A stretch of 64,000 nt of DNA from Rhabdophis nuchalis (taxonomy: Eukaryota > Chordata > Lepidosauria > Squamata > Natricidae): positions 77,772,715 through 77,836,714 of the forward strand of contig CM077646.1 in NCBI GenBank assembly GCA_039707465.1, in the 5' to 3' direction. The position numbers and the translations under genes are program-made. A model generated the notes under the pieces. The model saw nothing but the letters and a program-made list of their open reading frames with translations, had not been told where the DNA came from and ran no database searches. Position 1 is the stretch's first letter, and the number at the start of each line of letters is the position of its first letter. Shown here in pieces: positions 46,201 through 58,300 of this stretch.

Positions 46201-49200
46201 GCCCTAGGCAGGGGTGGGGGGGTGGCGGTCATTGTCAGGGAAGGTCTTGAGCCGAGAGAGACCACTGTGCCACAGATAACCGGTTGTGAGTCCCTCTGCG
46301 TGAAGTGGGGCCCAGGGAGGCAGTTGGGCATGCTGATTGTGTACCTGGCTCCCCGCTACATATCAGCAGCCCTGCCCGAGCTCCTCGAGATAATCGCCGA
46401 GATGGCGGTTGAGACCCCCAGACTGTTAGTCATGGGGGACTTTAACCTGCCATCGGTAGGCAAGAATTCCGAGGTCGCTCGGGAGTTCATGGCCTCCATG
46501 ACGGCCATGGACCTGACCCAAGTAATTCAGAGCCCTACACACGAGGGAGGACACACACTGGATCTCATTTTTATCTCCGGCCAGTGGATGAGTGATCTGG
46601 GAGTCGGGGATTTAGTCATCACACCCCTGTCATGGTCAGATCACTCACTTCTCTGGCTCGACTTTCCCACACCCCACCGCGGGGAGGCGGAACCGGAACA
46701 CCCAAGATGGTTCCGCCCCAGGTGCCTGATGGAACCTGAAAAGTTCCAGACGGCGCTTGGGCCACTACCTGTAGCCCTGACCCGCACCCGGATGGAGGAC
46801 CTAGTGGCTGCATGGAATAGTGCGGCCACTGGGGCCTTGGACCGGGTTGCGCCTTTGCGGCCTCTCTTGCGGCAGCGAACCACCCAGGCTCCCTGGTTCT
46901 CCGAGGAGCTGAGGGTGATGAAGCGCCACAAGAGACGCCTAGAGAGGAGATGGAGATCTACACGCTCTGAATCTGACCGAACACAGGTAAGAGCCCATTT
47001 GAGGACTTACATTGTGGCGATAAGAGTGGCCAAACGTCGGTATTGTGCCACTCTTATCGCGTCCGCAGATAACCACCCTGCCGCCCTGTTTGGGGTGACC
47101 CGCTCCCTCCTTCACCAGAGGCCGCGGGAAGCCCCTCTGCAGGGACGAGCAGAGGAATTTGGAGAGTATCTGCAGGACAAAATCGCTCAGATCCGGAGCA
47201 AGTTGGCCTCCACCGAAAGTGGTCCGGAGGAGACGTCGGAAGCTGGTCTTGAGGCACCATTCTGGGAGGAGTTTGACTCTGTTACTTCCGATGATATGGA
47301 CAGGTTGCGTAGGAGACTGAGGGCCACCACATGTTTATTGGACCCGTGTCCCTCCTGGCTTGTACTGGCAGCCTGGGAGGTTACACGAGGCTGGCTCCAG
47401 GAGGTGGTCAACGCTTCTTTGAGTGAGGGGTTCTTGCCGGCCTCCCTTAAAGAGGCGATGGGGAGACCCCTCCTCAAGAAGCCTTCCCTGGACCCAGCAT
47501 TGTTAGTAAATTATCATCCGGTCTCCAACCTTCACTTTTTGGCGAAGGTTGTAGAGAGTGTGGTGGCGCAACAGTTTCCTCGCCACCTGGAGGAAATTGA
47601 TTATCTGGACCCGCGCCAGTCCGGCTTCCGGCCCGGTCACAGCACCAAGACGGCATTGGTCGCGTTGGTGGATGATCTCTGGAGGGCCAGAGATGGGGGT
47701 TGTTCCTCCATCGTGGTCATATTACACCTCTCGGCGGCTTTTGATACCATCGACCATGGTATCCTATTGCACCGACTGGAGGGGTTGGGGGTGAGGGGCA
47801 CCGTTTTACGGTGGTTCTCCTCCTACCTCTCCGGTCGGTCGCAATTTGTATTGACAGGGGGGCAGAGGTCGACCGCGAGGCCTCTCACGTGTGGGGTGCC
47901 TCAGGGGTCGGTCCTCTCGCCTCTCCTGTTCAATACATATATGAAGCCGCTGGGCGAGATCATACGTGGGTTTGGGGTAGATTACCATCTGTACGCGGAT
48001 GACACCCAGCTGTACATCTCTACCCCAAACCACCCCAACGATGCCGTCGAAGTAATGTCCCGGTGTCTGGAAGCCGTGCGGATCTGGATGGGAAGGAACA
48101 GACTCAGGCTCAACCCGTCCAAGACTGAGTGGCTGTGGCTACCGGCGCCCCGGTTCAACCAGCCACTCAAGTCACTGGCCATAGGGGGCGAACATCTAGC
48201 CCCCATGGAGCGGGCACGCAACTTAGGCGTCCTCCTGGATTCCCGGCTGTCTATAGAAGACCATGTGACAGCTGTGGCCAGGGGGGCATTTTACCAGGTT
48301 CGCCTGGTGCGCCAGTTGCGTCCCCTATTGGACCGGAACGCCCTTCGCACGGTCACTCATGCGCTTGTGACGTCTCGGCTGGACTACTGTAATGCTCTCT
48401 ACATGGGACTCCCCTTGAGATGTACCCGGAGACTACAGCTGGTCCAGAACGCGGCCGCACGGGCAGTTATGGGAGTCACTAGATACTCCCATGTAACACC
48501 ACTCCTGCGCGAGCTGCACTGGCTACCTGTGGTCTTTCGGGTGCGTTTCAAGGTGTTGATTATCATCTTTAAAGCGCTCCATGGCACAGGACCTAGTTAT
48601 TTGCGGGATCGTATCCTGCCCCATACATCCCTTCGGCCGATTCGCTCACACAGAGAGGGACTTCTCCGGGTGCCATCCACTAGGCAGTGCCAGCGGGCGA
48701 CGCCCAGGGGAAGGGCCTTCTCTGTGATGGGCCCAACTGTGTGGAACGACCTACCCCCAGATATTAGAACGACTACGGACCTCCGCGCCTTCCGCCAAAA
48801 AGTAAAAACCTATTTGTTTCATCAGGCCGGCTTGGCCTAATCTACGTTTCTCGCCCCACTCTGTTTTCTCAAATTGTTTATTGGGTTTTAATGGGTGGTA
48901 ATTTTAATGGTTTTTAAATTTTGTACAGGGTAGTTTAATTCATTTTTAATTTGTGTGTATTGTATGTTTTTAATTGGTTTTTTAATTTTCCTGTACACCG
49001 CCCCGAGTCCCTTCGGGGAGAGGGGGCGGTTTATAAATATAATAAATTATTAATTATTATTAATTATTATTATTATTATTTAAGTCTGAAGGAATTCAGC
49101 TCCCAGAATTCTCCAGCCAGCAAAGCTTAAAGACTTAAAGTTGCAACGGTTGGGGACCCTTGCAATAACCAATATATGTATCTAAATCCTCCACCTGATT

Positions 49201-49326
49201 GCTGAAACAAGGATTTTATTTGGAAGAAATTTCATCCATATTAAATTAGGGTCCCTTGCTATGTCAGTTCCAGCAGGTGTAATGTCAATAATAATAATAA
49301 TCATAATCATAATCATAATCATAATC

Positions 49327-49386
<60 letters not shown>

Positions 49387-52300
49387 TCATCACAATCATC
49401 AGGGGTTCCTATAGGATATCACCGAGAGAGCTTTCCTGAGTTCCCAGATACACAAGGGTAAGGATGGTTCACCAAGATAGGGGAAGTGAACAAAATGAAA
49501 GGATACTATTTATTACATTCTTCAGTCATAGCATAGGGACTTTCCTATTTTTCCAGGTGGTTGAGGTATAGCAGTAAGTAAGCTAGGACAGCCTGTGTGG
49601 ATAATGAAATGGGAATATACCCTGCAGTTAGTTTGATTACTGACAGCAGATGTTACATTTTAAAGAATTAACTTCCAATTTTTTTATCATCAAACAACCC
49701 CAAAGTCTCAGCCCTGCTATAGAGCAGAAGCAGGCACATCTGGACAAACATTTGGTTCAGATAATTTCAGCAACTATTATAGTGGTTTAGGCAGTCTGAG
49801 AATGACAAACAAGGGTTAGTCCAACCCTAATGTTGCTCAGTCCATTTTCACCATCTTTAGCTGAAGGGGTTGGTTCCGGCCACATGATCATTCATCTGGT
49901 AAGGCCTCCTTTATCTGGGAGAGATCACCATTTCTGCTTTTAGTTGCTAAATCTATAAATCAACAAATTTTTAAATTTCAATTTAACAATTGAAAAATGA
50001 CATTCAATTGTTGCCTGCTTTTTTTAAAACCTAGATATCAATTTACCAGTCATTTTATGGATAATAAAATAAAATACAAGATGTGGAAGTTTGAGTTTTT
50101 ATATAATTGTATAGATTTTTTTAAAAATTAATATATTGTTGGTTGTACACTGTTCGTTTTTGAAATACTGATATAAAATAATTAGTTCTAGGCTTGGAAG
50201 CAATCTAAATTACTGACTGATTTTATTTAGAAACCAGAAAGTACCGAACAAAGACAAAATGGGCTTAAAATGGTTGACCAAGCAATATGGTCTAAGAAGA
50301 TGTCAAATGGTGCCAGACGTACACCTATATCACCTGATCAGGTATCTCATTTATAAACTGTGATTATTACTAATAGGATGTTTTAAGGAGAACCAGTAAA
50401 GTCTGATGAAATTTGAAAGCTCAAAGAGAGGAAGAGAAATGGGCATCAAATCAACTTTGCAGTAATTCAGCACTTTAGTCTATTAAATATGAAGTATCGT
50501 AGATAAATAAATATCTTTAAATGAAAATATTTTCGAGATCAAAGACTTACAACAGCATGTTTCCAAGTGGAATTCTGTATGTTGAACTTCAATAACTGGC
50601 ATTATTGGCAAAAAGACCTCTTTCAAGTAGTGCCTAGTAGCTTACATAGACTTTTGGAATATGTGGTTTAATTTGATACTGTTTCAGATATTACCGCCTC
50701 AAGCAGTGAAGAATTTTATAGATTAACTTCAGCACTTCAAATTTGGCTCCAAAATTAATTGTGAGGCAGCAGTAATAATGTATAAATGGTAATTGAGACT
50801 AAGAATTTCTGACACTAAGAAACGTGATTATAAAGTGCAACATCACATCACCAAACTATGTAGTGATGGAAGTTCTAGGACTTTTGGTTGCCATTCTTAA
50901 GCAAATCCAATGCTTTCATGAAGCATGACAACACACGGTCACCATTTCCAACCTTCTACCAGCTTCCCCATTAGTTTTGCTTGTAAAAAACTAGTGTAGA
51001 AGATTGCAGATGGAGATCATGTGACCACAGGACCCTGCAATCATTGTAAATATGGGAATCTGTCATAAATACTTCTCACTCAGTACTATCATAAGCTTGA
51101 ACAGTTGCTGAAGGATGGTGATAAGTGAGAACTACCTTGTATTTTATCATATTTCACAGTCAATTCTCAGAATATCTACTCGCCATAGTTTGGCTAATTT
51201 AAGTATCAGGATTGTCTTCAAGGATATTGGACTATATTTAGGAATATACACGACCTTGACATTCAAGTGTACAACTCTGCATTATTAAGTATTATTTTTG
51301 TGTATAGCATGACTCTTTATTTTTAAATTATTTCTTTAAATGTTTATTCTAGATCCGATCTTACAACAGACAAATGAGACCTGCTATTTTAGATCACAGC
51401 TCTGGAACAAAATGGACAAATACAGCTCATCACCCAGAATATGTTGTTGGTGAAGAGGTAGGGCTTCTTTTTTTCTCATTCCACTAAAGTTGCATGCGTA
51501 ATTTTGATTTAAAAGTTGTTAAACTGTATGCAACTTTAAGAGGTTTATTTTGACTTTTTGCAATCCGAAACTGTGTTTGCTTGAAGGCAAATGCTCGCTC
51601 CAGTAAGGATAAATGATTCCAATCTGTCTTCAGTGAGATTCCATAGTTCTTCCAAGAACATCCCTTTTGATCATTTCCATCCATCCTGTCCATTCTTTGG
51701 TTTCTTTTATTTCTGTCAAGCTTTCCAAGCATAATTCATTTCTTCTAATCGATCATCTACAAACATCACATTCACAAATCATGTACATTTCTGTTTACCA
51801 GTTGTTGCCTCAAGGAGGCAGTTGGTCTTCATTATATCCTCAACAAGTTGCTTGACCTAGTAATGTTCTCCAAAACCATAGTTTGAAATAAATATCTTTA
51901 TTCCAGCCTATTCCATATCTGTCTAAGGAAAAGAAAGCGCTGCTTAAAGAATGGCAGACACATGCAGCATTCATGCTTTTGTACTTTCTGAAACAACTTT
52001 TGGGAGGCAAATGTAATATGGCACAACAGTGATACAGTATTTGTCAAAGAATTTCAAGCTCAATATTCATTAAGTCTGATTGGTTTTGTGACCATTGTCA
52101 TCCAAGAGTCAGTTAATTTTCCCCTCCACTAAGGACAGGCAATCAAAAGTTATGCTTTTCCCCAGTTTCAGCACTGCCTTTCTCATTTGCTTCCTAATCT
52201 GTTCGGACACTTTGTGGAGTGTCTAAGCATGGGGTGTTTTTTTTTTACTTCTTTATTCTTTCATTTCTGATCCTATTTTATGAAAGAAAGAAAAAAGGTC

Positions 52301-55300
52301 CCTGTCATTTTTTCTTTCTGCTTCTCTGGCCATTGTGGTTAATAGTGCTAGTGGCAAATAAGTGTTCCTACATTTGGAAATCAAAGGCAAACATATTCAC
52401 CAGGAAACCTAAATAGGCAAAATATTATGTATTTTTAAATACCGTATTTTTAGAGTATAAGACGCACCAGAGTATAAGACGCACCAAGCTTTTGAAGAGG
52501 CAATTTTTTAAAAAAAAAACAGTTTTTGCACTCTGCAAACCTCCCCAAAACGGCCCATTTTTCACAAAAACAGTCCTGTTTTTTTTTTCCAAAAAAAGGG
52601 CATGAATAGCCCTTAGAAGGCTTGTAGAGTGTTCCCAGGGGGACCCAAAAATGAGCAAAAAACAGCCTGTTGTTCACAAAAACAAAGCTTATAGAGTGTT
52701 CCTGGGGGCTGGGGGGGGCAAAATTGAGCAAAAAACGGCCTATTGTTTGCTCATTTCTACCCTTCCCAACCCCCAGAAGCTCTCTGAAAGCCTCCTACAA
52801 GCTATACACGGTCATTTTGGTAAAGGAGCGGGGTTTCAGGAGGCAAAGAAATGCTGTATTCAGTGTGTAAGACACACCCAGATTTTTAGCCTCTTTTTTG
52901 AGGGAAAAAGGTGCGTCTTATACTCCAAAAAATACAGTAATGTGTAATTGAGCAGTGGTCATTTGTTCTTTCTGTTCTTTCTCTCCAATTAAAAAAACAA
53001 AGTACAGGTAGTCCTTGAGTTACAATCACAATTGAGCCCAAAATTTATGTTGTCAAGAGAAACATTTGTTAAGTGAATTTTGGCCCATTTTATTTATTTT
53101 TATTTATTTTATTTTATTAAATTTATACCCTGCCCTTCTCCAAACGGACCCAGGGCAGCGCACAGGAATACTAAAATACATACAAAATACATAAAAAATT
53201 TAAAAAACTTATTCGATAAAAACCCTGTGCTAAAACCAAATTAAAATTCCCGAAATTTAAAACTGTCTAAGAGTCATTTTGGGGTTACGCTAGGCCGGCT
53301 AGATGGAACAAGTGTGTCTTTAAACATTTGCGGAAGAGGCGGAGGTCGGAGATGGTGCAAAGTTCAGGGGGTAAGTCGTTCCAAAGGGCTGGGCCCGCCA
53401 CAGAGAAGGCTCTCCCCCTGGGTGTCGCCAGTCGGCATTGTCCGGCTGACGGCACCCTGAGAAGGCCCTCTCTGTGGGAGCGTATCGGTCTTAGGGATGT
53501 ATGGGGCAGGAGACGGTCTCGCATATAACTGACCTTTCTTGCCACAGTTGTTAAGTGAATCACTGCAGTTGATAAGTTAGTAACAGGAATGTTAAGTGAT
53601 TCTGGATTTCCCCATTGACTTTGTCAAAAGGTCACAAAAGCAGATCAGTTGACCCAAGGACATTGCAACCGTAGAAATATGAACAGTTGCCAAGCATCTG
53701 CAACAGTGTAAGTGTGAAAAACGATCATAAGTCACTTTTTTCAGCACCGTTGTAACTTTGAACAGTCATTAAATGAACTGTTGCAAGACAAGGACTACCA
53801 GTCTTTTTTTTTTAATTGGGTAGGCAGCCACATTAGAGTTTGAAGGTGGATGTGATTTTAGATTTAATTTCATTTTGAGTAGCACAAAGAAAGAGAAAAA
53901 TAAGATATGCCACAAAGGAGAAAAAGTTGATCAGAAGAATGGAACATCTACAAATGGCTACATAATATTGTGTTTCCAATCCATATTGATGCTGGCCCCT
54001 TCCCACATCAGCTGCAGCCTCAAATTGACAGTATGCCATATTTAGGCTGGTATGATATTTATTTATTTATTTATTTTTCATATTTATAACCCGCTCCCAT
54101 CTCACAACAAGGGACTCGGGGCGGCGAACATAGAATTAAATCAATAAATACAAAATACAAATACATAGATATTAGATGCCTGTGTTGTAACCGTTTTTAA
54201 AACCCTCGTTTATAATTGGCGGTGCTGGGGTTACGCAAGGCCGGCTAGTTGAAAGAAGTGAGTCTTAAGACATTTGCGGAAGAGGCGGAGGTCAGGAATG
54301 GTGCGGATTTCAGGGGGCAGGTCGTTCCAAAGGGCCGGCCCTGCCACAGAGAAGGCCCTCCCCCTGGGCGCCGCCAGTCGACATTGCCCGACCGACGGCA
54401 CCCTGAGGAGGCCCTCTCTGTGGGAGCGTGTCGGTCCCAGGGATGTATGGGGCAGGAGACGGTCTTGCAGATAGCTAGGTCTAGATAGTCAACTTCATCC
54501 AAGTGTCGTGGAAACTGTTGGGCCACCACACTCTCAACAACCTTCACTAGAAAGTGGAGGTTGGAGACGGGACGATAGTTTTCTAATAATGCCGGATCCA
54601 GGGACGGCTTCTTGAGGAGGGGCCTCACCACTGCCTCTTTCAAGACGGTAGGTAAGGAAATATGTGGAAATTCCAAATATTTGTGATTAAATTTTGCACG
54701 ATTTTTTTAAAAAAAATATTTTTAGAGTTGCAGGAGAGAGATGGGTGGGGAATAAATTTAATAATAAGCAAATCCTTATACAGTAAAATATAAATATAAA
54801 AGTTAATATTACATATGATAACACCATCAGAAGTAAAACTGTTCCTAGTTAATAGAAATTGTGTTTTGCTTGTTTCTTTTTATCCTTTTCAGGCATTATA
54901 TGTGAACCCTCTGGACTGTTACAATGTCCATTGGCCTATTCGGCGGGGACAGCTGAACCTCCACCTAGGACCTGGGGGCTCCCTTACTGCAGTTCTTGCT
55001 GATCTTGAGGACATATGGTCGCATGCAATTCAGAAATATCTAGAAATATCTCTGAAGGATTTGAAGGTGAACCATGATTAATGTCAAATGAATGTAACAA
55101 TGACAGTCACGTTTCTACCATTGCAACTCGACTTACAACAGTTCCTTTAGTGAGGGTTCAAAAATTACAACAAAACTGAAAAAAGTGACGTGACCATTTT
55201 CCACAGTTACAGCCTTCGTAGCATCCCCATGATCAAAATTTAGACGCCTGGCAACTGGTTCATACCCATGATCGTTGCTGTCTCCCAGGGTCATGTGGCC

Positions 55301-58300
55301 CCATTTGGCAAACCTCTGACGAGTAAAGTCAACGAGGAAGCCAGATTCACTTAACAACAAGGTCACTAAGTTATCAGCTGCAGTGATTCACTTAAAACTG
55401 AGGCAAGAAAGGTCGTAAAATGGGGCAAAACTCAGTTAAGAAATTTAACAACAGAAATTTTGGGCTCAATTGTGATCGTAAGTTGAAGACTACCTGTATT
55501 ACTTACGACCATTAATATACCCTGAGGCCACATACCATGTTCCGTTTCCTCCATAGTGTCCATCCTCTAGATCAATGATGGCAAACCTTTTTTGGCTGCG
55601 GTGCCAAAAGCAGGGAGAGCACAGGGTGGGTTATGCACCAGTGTGCTACACCCATAATGCTATGCACGCCCTCTCAGTGTGCGTGCATGTGCATGATCAG
55701 CGACTCCCCCCCCCCACTTTTGCTACTTTTTTTCACTTTCCCCAGGCTTCAGAGTCTTTCTCCCTGAGGTCTCCAGACGACAAAAAATGGACCTATGGGG
55801 AACCCAGAAGTTTGGGAATGGTGACTTCTGGTTTGTCTGTAGGGCCGATTTTTGACCTCTGGAGCCTTCAGGGAAGCCACTTTTAGTACGGTTTTTTCAC
55901 TTTCCCCAGGCTCCAGAGTCTTTCTAGGAGCCTGGGGAGGGTGAAAACAGCCTCCTCGACCCCCCATCGGTGGCCTCAGGAGCTTCCCTGAAGTCTTCAG
56001 AGGGCAAAAAACGGACCTATGGGAAACTGGAAGTTTGGAAATGGTGTCTTTTGGTTTGTCAGTAGGGGCTATTTTTGACCTCCGGAGCCTTCATGAGGTT
56101 TCCCTAAAGGCTCCAGAGAGCAAAAAACGGACTTGCAGACAAAATGGAAGTCACTTCCGGTTTGCTCGTAGGGCCGATTTCTGCCCTCCAGAGCCTTCAG
56201 GGAAGCCTCCTGAAGGTTCCAGAAGGCGAAAAACAGTCCTACAAGCAAACCGGAAGTCCATTTGTGAATTTCCAGTTTGCCTGTAGGGCTGGTTTTTCTC
56301 ACTTTGCAGGCTTCAGGGAAGCCTCCGGAGTGCAAAAAACAGCCTCAAAAGAAGGCCAAAGTCAACTGGCATGCACACTGGCCAGCTGACAGGGCAACGC
56401 CTCACGTGCTGTGACAAATGGCTCCGTATGCCACCAGTTCACCATCATGGCTCTAGATTATCTATACAGTAATCCCTCGTTTTTCGCGGCTAATCGGGAC
56501 CGGACCCTTCCGCGGAAACTGAAAAACCGCGAAGTAGGATTCTGTATATCTATACCGGAAACTTGAGCTGGGGGACATCGTTTAAAGCAAGCACTAGGGG
56601 GCACTTGCCTCCTACCGATGCATTTTTTTGCTATTGAAAAACCCGCAAAGCACTGAAGCCGCGGAAAAGGAAGCCGCGGAAAACGAGGGATTACTGTAAT
56701 AATAATTTATTTGATTTCTGTATATGTATATCTTTTCACATATACGACTGTTAAATGGCCTACAATAAAATAAATAGCATATAGAATACATAACATAGCA
56801 AAAATACATGCACCATCTTGCTTGAGTTGAACTAAAGCCTAGTGTGCCCCATCTGGCCTCGAGAGCCTCAGGGCAATGAGATAGAGCCGCCAAGCTCTAA
56901 TTCAGACAGTTGGTCTGATGGGAGGAGTATCATTAGTTTATTAATGATATCTGCTCCCAAACGGTTGGATGATTTCACCGAGTGACTTCATGTAGATGTT
57001 AAAACAGAAGAGAGAATGCAAGCCCTACAGTAACCCATAATGTCTTTATTTATTTAATTTGTATACCGCCCTCTCTCCCGTAGGGACTCAGGGTGGTACA
57101 CAGGGATAATAAAAGGTATATCTAAATACAATAGATAAATTTAAGTAAATTAAATAAACAAACTTGAATTAAAATAAATAATTAAGAAACCCTATTAAAT
57201 GATGATAAAAACAAACTATGCCAGGCCGGCCGCATGAAAAAAGTAAGTTTTCAATGCTCGACGGAAGAGGCGAAGGTCCGTGGTAGTGCGAAGGTCGGGG
57301 GGCAGGTCGTTCCAGAGGGCTGGGCCCGCTACAGAGAATGCCCTTCCCCTGGGAGCCGCCAGCTGGCATTGTCCAGCGGACAGCACCCTGAGGAGGCCCT
57401 CCCCCTGGGAGCGGACAGGTCGGATGGGGTTATGTGGGAGGAGGCGGTTCTGCAAATAACCAGGACCCATGCCATGGAGCGCTTTGAAGATGGTTACCAA
57501 AACCTTAATAATGGAGAGACTGCCAGCTGGATCCCCTCCCCCACCTCCATCCCAGTGGTGGGTTGCCATTTTTTTTACTACTGGTTTGCACATGTGTGAT
57601 GCTTCTGCACATGCGTAGAAGCATCTGGGCAGGTGGGCGGAGCCTCCCGCTGCTTCCACTACTAATTTGCCCAATCTGGGCCAAATAGGGAGCAACTCTC
57701 CTCTGACACACATCCCCAATCATCACCAACAAGACTGACCATTTCCTGGCTATCTAAATTATTTTATTTATTTAAATGCTGACATTAACATTTACCAAAA
57801 AATAAACCTAGGGTATTTCAGATGCCTATTATTACTTAATTGTCAAATGGGATGGTCATTCTGTCACATGACATGTCTCCTTTTTTCCCCTTCTCTTGTT
57901 CAGTATTACAGATGTATTTTACTAATTCCCGACATCTATAATAAGCAGCATGTGAAAGAAATAGTAAATATGACTCTCTTGAAAATGGGCTTTTCAGGTA
58001 AATAAATCACTATAATCTGCTACCATGATGTTTTAAATTAATTGATGCACTTCAGTCACAATTGTTTTGTGAATTTGAATTATATTTGTGATTCCTGCCA
58101 TGCATTCATCTAGTGATAAATCCATCATTTTCAGCTGCCAAACTGAGATGCAAGTCTGGCTACAAAGATGGAATGATTATTGATTTAAACCTATCTAGAG
58201 TATGTATAGGCAGTGTAAACTTTTTTTTCACTGACTTAACAGTCTTCTCATTACTTACTTACATTATATAATTCTACATTCTACATTCCAATAGCAATTT

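Larger units (their letters stand above)
45480..49162. mobile_element. hAT element (TSD CAATAACC) split by a LINE
   Basis: The left end CAGGACCTTTAACCTTTGC and the right end AAGTTGCAACGGTTGGGGACC-CTTG are inverted arms of the palindromic hAT type. The TSD CAATAACC is at 45472-45479 and 49163-49170. The LINE at about 45504-49080 is inserted in the arm, and the right piece resumes with AGTCTGAAGGAATTCAGC. Confidence 0.8.

Noticed and set aside
45640..48840. 1066-codon frame as a host exon of ACTR8
   Set aside because: It encodes a LINE endonuclease-reverse transcriptase with its own 3' tail, and ACTR8 splices around it.
49261..49461. Poly-Ile open frame
   Set aside because: Translation of the AAT microsatellite.
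57705..57713. TSD for the hAT copy at 57553
   Set aside because: Flanks CTCCATCC and ACACACAT do not match.
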